Assembly (NCBI GenBank): GCA_965153455.1
Contig: OZ234499.1
Location: 14,070,271-14,134,270, forward strand
Direction of reading: 5' to 3'
Source: Sphagnum compactum
Taxonomy: Eukaryota > Bryophyta > Sphagnopsida > Sphagnales
Length of the DNA stretch: 64,000 nucleotides
Under the pieces are notes generated by a model. It was not told the origin of the DNA. It searched no databases and worked only from the letters and a program-made list of their open reading frames with translations. Below are positions 12,776-24,399 of this stretch, in pieces (position 1 is the stretch's first letter; each line of letters starts with the position of its first letter). The translations under genes were made by a program, and so were the position numbers.

Positions 12776-12805
12776 CCTGTGCATTAGGCACCGGGTTCAA
12801 ACTAG
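12776..12805 (+). mobile_element. Helitron-like 3' terminus (hairpin plus CTAG)
   Basis: CCTGTGCATTAGGCACCGGG forms an imperfect hairpin (GTGC/GCAC core). Ten bases further on comes CTAG followed by T. A GC-rich hairpin about 10 bases before CTRR, with T following, is the known 3' end of Helitrons. A closely similar terminus occurs at 30040-30066 on the other strand, which argues for a repeated element. I could not find the matching 5' TC end or any Rep/helicase coding. Confidence 0.45.
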
Positions 12806-12946
12806 TATAAACATATTTGACGAAGTTTAGGAGGTTGCAGTGGGGCATTGTTCGAGGTCATTAGGCTTTTTGGGTACACCTCTACCTTGACTCCCACCAC
12901 AAAACCTACCCTAAAATGTGAAGTGAAACCCTAGTTCCATAAAAAC

Positions 12947-13057
12947 CCTCGACCTATTTAACCCTAAAACTCCCAACGCAAATCCTCGACCTCTTAGACC
13001 CTAAATCTCCAAACGCAAATCCCCAACCTATTAAACCCTAAAACTCCAAATGCCCTA
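12947..13057 (+). promoter_or_regulatory. Three 37-bp repeats with telo-box motif upstream of PHIP1-like gene
   Basis: Three units of exactly 37 bp (12947-12983, 12984-13020, 13021-13057) each hold CC[TC]C[GA]ACCT followed by ACCCTAAA and CTCC. The third contains a full telo-box, AAACCCTAA, at 13033-13041. Telo-boxes are established promoter elements of plant genes for ribosome biogenesis, translation and cell proliferation. The array lies 350-460 bp before the start codon of the PHIP1-like gene, near its probable transcription start. Function is inferred from position and motif only. Confidence 0.55.
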
Positions 13058-13404
13058 GAAGCGCAGTGACCGAGTTCAGTGGCGATGCCATCGCCGTCGC
13101 ACTCCCCGTTGTTGCGATGCGGTGTGGTTCGCAAAAGAGATTCGATGTTGTTGGTTTTCCTTCTTTTCAGAACTTGAACTTTGTTTTGATTTGGCCTGCG
13201 AATTGTTGTTGTGTTCTTGCTTGTGGACTGGGTGCTGACAAGTTTCAAAGCTGAAGAGTAAGGAAGAGCAGGGAGGAAAAGGGGCAACGATGATTGTTTT
13301 CTAGCTTGTGACTCGTCGTGCTCCAAACGAGTTGTTGGAAACAAAAATGTGGAAGGAAAAAAATTTCTTCTGATACTCTTTGTGTGTTTGGTGGCTTTGT
13401 GATA

Positions 13405-16400
13405 ATGGTGCTCTCTAATTCCAAGTTGAAGAGAAAGAGAAAGGAGGAAGCAACGGCCTCTGCTGCCGTCCTCATCCCTCCACAAGACACAAGCCCTGCT
13501 GCTGTTGCTGTGACGGATACTGTCGCACTAGTCAGTGGCTCCTCACTGAAGCCTTCGACGAAGAAGACGAAGAAGCGACGCATACTCAACAAAATAGAAG
13601 GTGAAGCCGTGAAGGCGCCGAGTATTAAGCCTGCTGATGGAGAGGGTAAAGAGGAAGAAGAGCGCGTAGTGAAGGATGATGATGTTGGTGATGCAGGTCT
13701 CGTGTCAAGAAAGAATAAGGCGACTCTAGACGGAGCGAAAGAGCAAGGGATCAAACTACAGAAGCGCAAAAAAAAAAGGAAAAACACTTCTGGGATCCTG
13801 GAAGAGGGCAAAAGTGATCCATTGGAAAAGAGTAGGAAAGAGGAAATAGAAGATGGCATTGTCTGGGCGCCGACCGAGGAGGAGGAGGTCGGGAAGGAAC
13901 GGAAGCGCACTAAGAAGAGCGACAAAAACTCTCGGAAGCCAAAAAAGCCAGAGACGGAGGACTCGCCGGCAGCAGGTGATCCAGACGAGGGTTTCAGGCT
14001 CAATGCGACAGCAGAGGACAACGAAGAACAGGATCAGAATGGGACTGCTGCTGCCGAGAGAAAGCTTCGGGTCAAGCCGCGTTGGCCGCTGGTGGATGGC
14101 AAGAGAGTCAAGCCAGGTAGTGCTCCTCTCGCGGTTGCTAACAATGTGGTGGAGCCCAGCGAGAGCAAAGGGAACCAGGGTAATGGAACTGCCGCTGCAG
14201 AAGAACAACTTCTTAACAACCCTGAAACAGATGATGGCCTGAAGAGTGGCGACAAGACTGCTCCTGAGGTGACTATTGAAGGGGTGGAGGACAAGAAGCA
14301 AAAGAAGAAGAAGAAGAAGAAGGCCACTGACAAATGGGGAAAGATCATAGAACCCGAAGCTCCAGTTCAGGAAGAAGATGGCAGACAATTCAAGAGCAAT
14401 GAAGCAGAGATCACCACCAATGAAACCCTAATGAGGTTTGTGTCAGGACTTCAATTGCATAATCTTCTCATACTCTGCTTCAACCTAACGTTTACAGAAA
14501 AACAGAACACACATCCGAGGAGGACTCTTTATGGGTTTAGGGTTAAGGGTTAAACCCTATATCCTTCAAAATCATCTGGGCTCTGAAGGTAGTTCTTGTT
14601 ATGAGTGCAGTAACAAGAATTCGTTGCTGGCAACATCATTCGACTTGAAGAAGGTGGTAGTTGGAGGAATGCCCTACTATTCAACAGAAGATGATATCTG
14701 TGACTTCTTTTCTGAGTGTGGCACCATTGAAGAGTTGGATTGCATGACATTTCCTGATACTGGGAAGTTCCGAGGCATAGGTTTCATCACATTCAAGGTA
14801 CACCTCTCTTAACTCTTTTCTGTTTGCATGCATCAGGGTCAGGTGGGCATGATGGATGTTGTAGGACTGCCTTTGTTGGTTTTTCTGCCTGGGAGTCTGA
14901 TTGATGTGGATCAAAGCTGAACTTGGAGCATGTATTTCAAGCAAACAATGTCTCTATTTTGAAGAGAAGATGCCTTCTGGCAAAGGTTTGCGGTGTTTTA
15001 CTCAAGTGTGTGTGTTTCTGTCATGGTGCAAATCAGATATGTGTTTAGAAAACAGGAGATCAACACTGTCTGGCTATTTCTCTTGTTAAACATGTCTGGC
15101 AGAGAGGAGAAATACATTCATGCACCCAAGGTGCAGAGTTAAGGATATATGGTCAAAGCTCACCACAGAAATTGAGTCTCTGTATGCAATGATGTTCTCA
15201 AATAGGAAGAACAGATGCCTTGTGTGGCAAATGCTGTCAATACGATGAGTGCTGATGCATTGCAGAGAATATTTCAGGAATTCAATTGTGTGCTTAAAGA
15301 TTGTGTTCAGGTTGTAGGAGGACCCAACTGCTATCCTCTATGTAGGCCTCGCTATGACTTGGGCTTAGATGCTTGCTTGTACAGGGGCAAGCTAAATTGG
15401 AATTAAGCTTACGCCCACAAGCATTTGAGAGCTTGAAGGAGGTTGTTGTGGACTACTTTTTCCATTAGTTATGTGTCTTGAGTTGTAGCCAACATCTTTC
15501 TGTCTTCCTGCTGCTTCAAGAAATGTTATAGAAACTAGGGATGCATGTTTTTGTTTACCATTTGCCAAAACATTTAAGCAGATTAATACATACTTAGCTA
15601 CACCACTGTTAGGACCTGATGCAGTTAGTGGAGAGTGGTGGCAGATAGTCACTGCCATTCTTGTGAAGGTGATAGTCGTCAACTTTGTGAGTGTTACTCA
15701 TGAGGTTATGACTGCTCAATTCTTGTCATGCTTGTTTTCATTGTTTAGGAATCAACTTAAGAGATACCTCAAAGTGTTGTCATGGAGTTTTCTACTTGAC
15801 CAGAGAGCCTCCAATTATGTTGTCATGTTTCGAAGATCAGATGCCCTCTGGCAATGGCCTTCAATATGATGATGACTATTGCAGACTTTTAATTCAAATT
15901 TGTATGTCAGTGTTGTGGTGTAATTAGATGTGGAGAGCCAAGACTGTTTGGCCTATTCTAACTTATGTGGCAGAGGAGAAATGCACTATCTGCACCAGGG
16001 TGCAGAGTTTATGATTTTGTGTTTTAGAACTGACCACTGAACCTGTGTTCCGCATGCAATGATGTTCTCAAATAGGAAGAGCAGATGCCTCATGGCAAAG
16101 GCTGTCAATACAATAAGTGCTGATGCATTGCAGAATCTTGCAAGATTGCAGTTGTAGTGTGATGTTTTGGCATTCCAGATCATGTACTTGTGTACTGCAT
16201 GTCATGAGCAAATATTAGGTTAAGGTTATGTGGTCTGTCAGGGAAGAGAATTGTATTTGTGCACCAAGTCATAGTTCACCAACCTGCAAGTGATGCCACA
16301 CATTTTGAGGGACAGATGACACGTTTCTCTTCAAAGTATTTCCCATTGCTGTCAAACTGGCAGTACTCTGAAATTGAGAATACTCTGAAATACTTCAAAT

Positions 16401-17140
16401 GCTACAAATCAAGAATTATTCACACATTGATTCAGTGTCTGCACCACCGGAGTCTGCAGTCTCCACATATGATGATCATCTTTCTGTTTGTGCAGACTGA
16501 GGCAGCTGCAGAAAGAGCACTAGCACTGAATGGAGCAGACATGTAAGGCATCATTGTTCCTTCTGGATATCCAAATTGTGGGTTTTGGGTGGGCTTTGCT
16601 TTTTGTTCAACCTGCTGCCTAATTACACTTGGCATTGTGTGCTACTTTTTCTTATAGAACTTGTGTATGTGGTGGTTTTTCTGCAGGGGTGGACGGTTCT
16701 TGAAGATTGAGTTGTGCAAAGTTAAACCTAAAGCAGAATCAGAGAAGCAGGTGCATCATGAGGCCCCAAAGAAAGTGCAGGGCTGTACATCTGCTTACAT
16801 AGGGAATCTGGCTTGGGATGTAACAGAGGCTGACCTACGCAAATGCTTCAAAAAGTGCAAAATAGATGCCATAAGATTTGCACTGGACAAAGACTCAGGA
16901 GAGTTTAGGGGTTTTGGTCATATTGATTTTGCTGATGATGAATCTTTGGAGGCTGCCATAAAGCTTGATCAACAGCTTGTTTGTGGGAGGCCCCTTAAAA
17001 TTGCATATTCCGTGCCAAAGCGAAATCAGAGGGATAGATCAACAGAGCAGCTAGACCGCACAAAACAACCCAAGACTTGTTTCACATGTAATGAACCAGG
17101 CCACATGTCATATAATTGCCCCAAGAAGGAGTTGGTTTGA
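13405..17140 (+). CDS. PHIP1: PHIP1-like RNA-binding protein (two RRMs, CCHC zinc knuckle)
   Basis: Four exons join in phase: 13405-14435, 14611-14797, 16496-16542 and 16687-17140, with GT-AG introns, giving 572 residues. The ATG at 13405 is the first in frame and starts MVLSNSKLK, as in Arabidopsis PHRAGMOPLASTIN INTERACTING PROTEIN 1. Residues 1-343 are a charged, lysine/glutamate-rich, probably disordered region with nuclear-localisation-like KKKKKKK runs. RRM1 (about 358-435, KVVVGGMPYYSTEDDI and FRGIGFITF) spans three exons. RRM2 is about 455-534 (AYIGNLAWDVTE and FRGFGHIDF). A single CX2CX4HX4C knuckle uses C553, C556, H561 and C566. Arabidopsis PHIP1 has more than one knuckle, so this copy ends early or is ancestral. 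Known role: PHIP1 binds phragmoplastin, Rop and Ran2 mRNA at the forming cell plate. Nucleolar RNA binding would be an alternative role. The family call is firm; the exact orthology is less so. Confidence 0.88.
14958..16137. repeat. Duplicated ~310-bp segment inside intron 2 of the PHIP1-like gene
   Basis: Positions about 14958-15268 and 15828-16137 are diverged direct copies offset by 868-871 bp. Shared words include GATGCC[TC]TCTGGCAA, GGCAGAGAGGAGAAAT-type text, GGTGCAGAGTT, GCAATGATGTTCTCAAATAG, and GCTGATGCATTGCAG. Both lie in the 1698-bp intron 14798-16495. Neither copy is coding. The copied AATAGGAAGA and GCAG words resemble exon edges, but no frame continues through them. Confidence 0.7.
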
Positions 17141-18180
17141 AAGAGTTTATAAGTTTGATACTTGTGCAACTGAAACAAGGTGTGCACAAGATTTTGTTAT
17201 AATCTCTGGTCATCCCCTGTTTTGATGGATTTCACCTCAAGGATCTGGAGGTGATCTAGCCCCCTCTCTGTTTTCTCTGCCTTTGGTGGGGTTGCGGGCT
17301 TCCTTTGCACAAAGGTAAGTCACACGATTTTAAGTTGATCAGTTGTAAGAGTTGTTAGGATTTCATAAAAACTCCTTGTGTTTATGACCTATCCTCTCTG
17401 ATGGCTATTAGTCTCAGTGATAGATGAGAAATCCAGGTCCCACTATTGGAGAGCCTTGCCAGAGATGGTTTAGGTTGTGTGATTGCGGGCAACCTTTTCT
17501 TTAAGGCTTTTCCGGGGTGGTGAAGGTGGTTAGGTTTGTGGTTAGTTGTTCTCAGCCCATGATTGTTGCAAGTGGCAACCTCTCAAATTTAGGATTTTAT
17601 TGCATCAAAAAAATCTTTTTTTTGGCAAAAAAGACTACTTTGTGAATTTTGTGAGAAAGAATAATTGGCAACAAAGATTCTTACCACTATCAATTTTGTT
17701 GATAGTCAGCCAGGGTGAACCAGCACTTACAATAGTACTTTCACCTTCTTGAATGAGGTATCTTAGAGGCTATATTTGTTGTGGGAAATGTAAAATTTGG
17801 ATCGAGAGACCCTATAAGGACCATATATGTATAATGTTTAGAAGCTGTCCAAAAAGCTTATGATTTTTGACCATGGAACCAGTGTAGGTGCTGGCTCAAC
17901 CAAGGCATTACATTTTAGTACAAGTAAAAAAAATGGCATGTATAAGTGGATACAAGTAAAATCTCTTAGTGGAACTGAACAATTCTGGCCTCCCTTCTTC
18001 CTTGTTGATCATGACATTTTCAAGTTGAGCCATTTTTTATTATGATACTTCTTACACACTTGTGACACATAATGATCAACAATATGATAGTTGTTACACA
18101 CTTAACGTCACACAATGAATGACACTAAGCACTAAACAGGAATAACAAGTTAAATTTTAACAATAAATGACACTATGCAC
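17141..18180. other. 3' flank of the PHIP1-like gene
   Basis: The probable 3' UTR follows the stop at 17138-17140. The first 600 bases keep the higher GC of the gene island and then fade into AT-rich spacer. No clear poly(A) signal could be assigned, and no further gene was seen. Confidence 0.4.
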
Positions 18181-18340
18181 GAAACAGGAGTATCAAGTTA
18201 AATGTGGCATTGTGCGTTGCACCAAGCTCAATGTAGTTGCAAGCTAGTTCCTGATAAGAAACAGGAGTATCAAGTTAAATGTGGCATTGTGCGATGCACC
18301 AAGCTCAATGTAGTTGCAAGCTAGTTCCTAATAAGAAACT
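18181..18340. repeat. Tandem duplication, 77-bp unit
   Basis: GAAACAGGAGTATCAAGTTA at 18181 recurs at 18258. The two 77-bp units differ at only about two positions over their length. A weaker partial copy precedes them (AAACAGGAATAACAAGTTAA near 18134). The high identity points to a recent duplication in non-coding DNA. Confidence 0.8.
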
Positions 18341-18608
18341 TCTTTTTTATTGTACCTTAACTCTGAATAATGTTATAAGTATCTTTCTTGCACCATTTTT
18401 TCAAGAAAACAATGCAATATAGTGGATAAGCTAGAAGTTGCCTTCAGCCCAAAGTTCCAACCCTCATTTCTTTACTTAAGTTTTCATTTTTTTCCAAGGA
18501 GGGATGAAACCAAGTTGCCTAAAGAAAGTGTGCAAAAGTTGCCCAAGAAGGGAGGGTGGCGGGGGGTGGGGTGTGTTGCAACATTTTGAACTCTTCATCC
18601 ATTGTGTA

Positions 18609-18731
18609 ACTTTTCATCCATATATTATCAGAAATTTTTTCAACTTTCATATATTAGTATATAACTTTTCATCCACATTATGCAACATATGAATAAAAAG
18701 TAAAAAAAGTTGCATTATATGGATGAAAAGT
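18609..18731. repeat. Inverted repeat, 16-bp perfect arms
   Basis: ACTTTTCATCCATATA at 18609-18624 has an exact reverse complement at 18716-18731, with about 90 bases between. An internal ACTTTTCATCCA copy at about 18664 also pairs with the right arm. It may be a small fold-back element; no terminal motif was recognised. Confidence 0.55.
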
Positions 18732-18866
18732 ACCCATTTGCCCCATTGCACCAACATAACAATTTTTCTCAATTGGCCAAATAGAAAAATTGATCCAGAC
18801 CATTTTTATATATATAAATAGTCTTCACTTGTTATTGGTTCAATTTCCATGTTTATGGATGAGAAT

Positions 18867-19142
18867 TGAAAAAAAAAAAGCTAAACCATCTTTGATGTGA
18901 GAAATATTGTTGGAGGCCCAAATACCGTGTACACATACATGGAGCACTTAGCTACTCTAGGGGCCCATTTGCCTCAAGGAGCTGCAATTGCTCAAGAACT
19001 TAAGTTGTTCGAGGAACTTGGATGCATTGCCCAAGGGAACATGCGCACCTTCCAAGAGATTGAAAGTCCTTCATGGTAAAAAGACTTGAACTAAGGACCT
19101 TCTACTTGAAGTGGGATTGACCAACACTTTGCCACACTAGCC
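18867..19142 (-). mobile_element. tRNA-derived SINE-like element with T tail
   Basis: Read on the minus strand from 19142, the sequence starts GGCTAGTGTGGC. It has an A-box-like TGGCAAAGTGTTGG (19134 to 19121) and a B-box-like AGTTCAAGTC (19092 to 19083), at the spacing of the internal RNA polymerase III promoter of tRNA-derived SINEs. About 200 bp of unrelated body follow, ending in a run of ten T's (rightmost at about 18879). T-tailed SINEs (Au type) are known in plants. No convincing target-site duplication was found. The 60-codon plus-strand frame at 18897-19079 lies inside this body and is probably not a gene. Confidence 0.4.
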
Positions 19143-20800
19143 TTTTCTTTTAAATGAAAATTTACAAAAAACTAACACAATTAATTATCTAATAATGGAA
19201 TATTTTGTCACAATTTTTTTTACATGGCTTAAAAGGGAGTGAAAATTGTTTCTTTGGGGAGGGTGTCATCATATTTATGTCTACTAGTTATAATTTTAAT
19301 AGTTCATTGAAATAATGTGACCAATTAAATCAAAATCTACATAAGAATGCTCACCACCTTAGTTCCATTGGGAAATTGAAAAAAAATTCATGTCACACCA
19401 TTTTTCTTACATAAGTATAGTAGGTTAGCCATACTCAACATAGTCATCACACTTGTGGGATCAAAAAAAGAAAAAAGAAAAATGTTTTCTTATTGGGCAT
19501 TTGTGTGAGCATGCACACCTTTTCTATTGAAGAATGAATTGCATTTAACTTGTTATTCTTGTTTAATTATTGTCACAATCAACATCTTTTGATTTCAACC
19601 TTACATCCAGACATTTACCACTTCCAATTATGGTATTTCTTACATACCTATGCCACATAAGGATTGGTATGTGTTAGTTTTTGACCTTTTATGTATTTTA
19701 ATATGTATAATAATGTTTAAATAATGGGCCCCACTTTTTAAAAAACTACTTGGCATCAAACATTTGGTAAACAAATTCACTTTCACCAAAAATTATAAAC
19801 AAAAGTGAAAAAAAAAAGAGAAGCATTTTGGGAAAATGAAACATTTGTAAGTGTTTCACTTGTTTTTGTAAGTTTTTCATTTTTCAAAATGTCATGTCTT
19901 TTGCAAAGGAAATATTCCATTGAATTAGGCACCCTACAAATATGTTATGAATTTTTTACCATTATATTATGTTCAAGAATGCAATCTATGAACAATACAT
20001 TAAAAATGAATAATAAACAAACCACAAAACTTCACATGTTTGCCACCTTTCACAAGGGGTTATGACTTGCCTTATTTATATTCTGAAAAAAACACATGAT
20101 GATTTCACTGATACCATAAGGTGTGTTTTAAGGTTAGTCAGCAAATGGATGTGATGAAAGAATTGTTTACCAATGGGGGCTCCTTGTGATTGTGAGTCAT
20201 TACATTCATTTGATGTATTTTGTAACATCATCTCTAGATGAAATTCACAACATAGTAACTAGCTTTTGCTTCAACTGAAAAATCTCATCGTGATGATTTT
20301 CATCTTATTTCAATTAAGGTCATTGGCAATTTCATGGAATCTGAAAATTTTAAATTGTTTCTCAAAAAGAAATTATAACTTGAAGGGCTTTAGATCTCGA
20401 GGATTCAATGATATTGAGATTTTTTTTATAAAGTTTCATAATTTTGAGCTCCAATTGAGTGATGTCCATCATAGCTTGAGGCTCATTGCTTGTTGTAGTT
20501 CAACACGAAGGAATAATCACCAAAACAATTTCTCAAAATTATAATGCCCTTTGAAGCTTCTATATATTTATAATATTTATGTGCATGGAAAGTTCATTCA
20601 TTGAAAACTTCGTAGCACTTTTACAAAAATGGGGCGCAGTTCACTAGCCTAAATCACTATAGGACTTTAAAAGTGAAATAAATTCATTGCATTTTAGTGA
20701 TTTCACCTTGGTTTAAATTATTTCACTATAATATCATTATGTAAAGATCATGTTTCACTACTAGTTGACATAATTCAATATTATAATTTACTGTAATAAC
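19143..20800. other. AT-rich spacer
   Basis: About 1.7 kb of AT-rich DNA. Short open frames (86 and 92 codons at most) have no recognisable domain. No repeat structure or RNA gene was identified. Confidence 0.45.
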
Positions 20801-22310
20801 TAGGTTTATTTTTATGTTGTTTTAAATATCTTATATATGCTACTTTATGATATACCTTATATTATTTTAGGCTACTTTAGTTATTCCAACTTATACCTTA
20901 CTTTATTATAAATTATTATAAGCTATTATAAATTATTATACCTTAAATTATTGTACATTATTCTACTTTTAAAGTATCATAACTAGCTTATTACAGGTTT
21001 TTAAGTTATTTTAAATGAAATTATTCAACTAACTTTAAGCTATACCTTATGTTATTTTATTTTAAGTTAATATATGTTGTTTCAAGTTATATTTTAGGTT
21101 ATTCAAGGTCATTATACTTTATGTTATTATAAATTATTTCATCCTAAGAATAATAATCTAAAATAATCTAAAATATAATATAATAACCTAAGGTCAAATA
21201 ACCAATAATAGCTTCTGAAAAATAATTTAGAAAGGCCTACAATAAAATAACTACCAATAACCTATGATATCCAACAAAAACTTATAATATAATATTCACC
21301 AATAGCCGTAATATAACATAGAATAACCAACAATAATTTTTAATATAATAAAAATTCATAGTCGTAATATAACCTAGAATAACCACTAATAACCACCAAT
21401 AAAATAGCCATCAATAGCCACCGATAGTCATTAATAAAATAACCATTAATAACCATCAATAGAATATCCACCAATAATCATTAATAGAATAACCACTAAT
21501 AACCATCAATAATTATTAATAAAATGACAATTAATAACCATCAATATAATAACCATCAATAACCATTAATAAAATAACCACTAATAGTCACCAATAGAAT
21601 AGCCATCAATAGCCACCAATAGAATAGCCATCAATAACCACCAATAGGAATAACCATCAATAGCCACTAATAGAATAACCATTAATAACCACCAATAAAA
21701 TAACCATCGATAGTCACTAATAAAATAACCACCAATTATTTACAATATAATAGCCACCAATAGCCATTAATAAAGTAACCATTAATAATCATTAATAAAA
21801 TAACCGTTAATAGCCACCAATATAATAGCTATCAATAGCCATTAATAGAATAATCATTAATAACCACTAATAACCCCAATACAATAATAACCAATATCCA
21901 TTAATAGCCATATATTATAATTGATTAAAATTGCCTAAAATAACATTGGGTGAAATAATTAACAATTGCTAAGAATTGCCAATAATAGCATAAGGTGAAA
22001 TAATTTTCAATAGCCAAAAGTAACTTATAATAATTATAAGTAGTTTAAAATGAAATAATTTACAATAGACAAAAATAACATATAATTGTCATAAATAACT
22101 TATAATAACAAAAAATAACCTAAGGTGAAATAAACTAAAATAACCAAAAATAACATAAAATAGCCAAAAGTACTTAGAATAACCACAAATAACCTAAGGT
22201 GAAATAACCAATTTTTTTGAAAATAGCCATAAATAACCGTTAATAACGTATGGTGAAATAATTTAGATTAGTGAAAAGTAGCCCTATAATAGTTGAAAAT
22301 AGCCTAGCAT
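20801..22310. repeat. Satellite-like array of ATAACCA-type units that switches strand
   Basis: From about 21240 to 22250 the plus strand is built from 10-11 bp words such as AATAACCATC, AATAGCCACC and AATAGAATAA, grouped into units of about 30 bp and repeated several dozen times. From about 20800 to 21140 the same kind of word appears in the opposite orientation (TTATAAGCTATTA, GGTTATT, TTTAGGCTACTTT). The T-rich and A-rich halves meet near 21135-21180 (TTATTTCATCCTAAGAATAA), so the field is an imperfect large palindrome. There is no coding potential. Confidence 0.7.
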
Positions 22311-22559
22311 AGGTAGTATTATTATATATTTTTTCAAAATCCATTTATTAAACATTTGTTGTTCAAAAGAATGGTCATTAAAATGTTATGGAATAGTGAT
22401 ATTCAAAAAAAAAATTGTTCAAATAATTTTACACTTTCAAAAATAATAATAATAATATACATTATTGAATTTTTTAAAAAGATAAACTCGAATCATTTCA
22501 TTTGGACAAAATCATAATAAAATATGAATTTCCAAAGTTTATGTTTTTACTCTGTTTAA

Positions 22560-24198
22560 AAAAGATTATTTGTGGTGAGAAAATCATCATTGATCAAACG
22601 TTACTCACGAAGTAGTTTAGCGTCAATGTTAAAAGAGTGGTTGATGTAGCAAACACGTTGGTCAAAGAAGCTCAAGTGGCCTTTAAAAACGTAGTTGGAT
22701 TGGATGCATTTGCTAATAAAGAACAGTGGAACATCATCCAATGAAAGAGGAATATCACGTTAGGTTTGCAACAATCTTGCAAATTATTTACCACTGAGAA
22801 AGGTTAACATATTTTAGCAACCATATTGCCATCATTCTAAACTTGGCAAACAACGAAAAAAAGGATCAATTGGTGTTCCATTATGTTGACACAAATGTCA
22901 ATAGAACTGATTTGGTGGACTAAACACTAAAAGTATATTACAACAGGGTTAACAACATTTAATAAAAAACAACAACCTGTTATTCTGGACTTATTATAAA
23001 ATTATGTTTATAACATTAATTCCCCTTGTTAAAGGAGGATACGCCTATTGATTATCCAAAACCACAACCTGTTCAAGGAAGAGAGGAGAAGAAGACTGAT
23101 ATCAAACAATCAAGAGAACCTTCTCTTTAGGTTGTAACCAAGGAGCAATTCATAAGTGAGTGATGATATCGCCAACAACCAATTTGGCAGTCACAACAAG
23201 TGAAGGTACGAACTAAACCATCAACGCCTAAGGACTGGTTGAATCCAAAATTAACCAACTCTCCACTGAAAAAGAAACCGCGTACCCATCAACGAATCAT
23301 GGTGATGGAGGGAGGTGATGAAGACATGGAAGTTGATGTCATTACACAACAAGATGACAAATCAATAAAGATGAAGAATGACTAGTTCATGGAGGATCGA
23401 AATGAACCTGACTTTGAACATGTACAAAAAATTAAGGACCTTTACCTGCTTAAAAAACATTTGTTCCTATAAAACATGTTAGCAACCCATTATGAATAGA
23501 TACAAAATCAGTTCAACCAGTTTAGCCTAAACTTGTTGAACCAGTTCTTATTAGACTTGTTTATATTTTTCCTAAAATGTCAACAACCTATGCTTAACAT
23601 GAAAGCCTGAAATAGGTTACACTTTTCTTTGAGTAAACAGCCCTAGTTACCCAAACATGGTTTCAAACAGTGGACATCTTAGTTGATTTGATATCTAAGT
23701 ACAATATTGTTAATAACCTATTAGAAGACACCAATAACCAATTACAAGCTCGTTGCCTAAAATTGGTTAATCATAAACAAGCCTTGTAGAACAAAGATAA
23801 AGACTTGGCCACTCTGAAAACCTAGTTTCTCAAGCTCCAAGCAAAAAACAAACATCTTTTTGCTAAAATTGTTGAAGCTAAATGAATAATCGAAAAGGCT
23901 GAAGCCCTATAATTAGAATACAATGAATTAACCCAGGCTCATTTCAAAACCTATAATGACTTAAAGACCTTTGCAAACTGATCTTGACCGATTAACAAAA
24001 GACCATGGTAAGATGGAGGCCATTAGTGTACAACAGGAAAAAACTTTGTTGGAGTTGGAAAATACATGTTTACAGCAAACGGAACAATTGAAAGAAATCA
24101 ACAATGATATGGAGAATTGTACCCATGAACTTTGGGTACAAATTCAAAAACTAAAGGGAGAATTGGTGTTATTAGCAAACTGGTTGAGGTACTTATGA
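22560..24198 (+). pseudogene. Decayed coding region ending in a coiled coil, family unknown
   Basis: From about 23700 one plus-strand frame reads IVNNLLEDTNNQLQARCLKL and continues as heptad-like K/E/L/Q-rich sequence to about 23975, broken by five stops (TAG, TAG, TGA, TAA, TGA). After a one-base shift the frame at 23971-24198 continues LDRLTKDHGKMEA and LLELENTCLQQTEQLKEI, a clear coiled-coil pattern. Upstream pieces (VVDVANTLVKEAQVAFKNVV near 22640, and a 61-codon lysine-rich frame at 23200-23385) may belong to the same gene. I do not recognise the family. It could be a gene relic or part of a transposon gag-like region. Confidence 0.45.
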
Positions 24199-24399
24199 AT
24201 ATTTTCCAAAAAATTTCACCTATGTAAGTAACTGCTGTAACTATAAGTTTTTACAGTAATTAATTTGTTTTACTATAATAATATAAACTATATAATATAA
24301 AAATATATGTTATAAAAATAATTATTTAACGTAACTTATAATTAAAAAAAAGATCATTTATAATTATTTAAAAAGTGATTAATTATGGATAACACCAGT

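Noticed and set aside
12947-13057. CCCTAAA words as interstitial telomere repeat
   Set aside because: The words are spaced 37 bp apart inside a larger unit rather than in a 7-bp tandem array.
13318-13404. 29-codon N-terminal extension of the PHIP1-like protein
   Set aside because: It begins with GTG, not ATG, and the family's conserved MVLSN start lies at 13405.
12994-14388. Long minus-strand open frames (163, 258 and 210 codons) opposite PHIP1 exon 1
   Set aside because: They are antisense shadows of the lysine/glutamate-rich exon; no domain, and the plus-strand gene explains the sequence fully.
18897-19079. 60-codon frame with a protein-like sequence
   Set aside because: It falls inside the SINE-like element on the other strand and has no recognisable domain.
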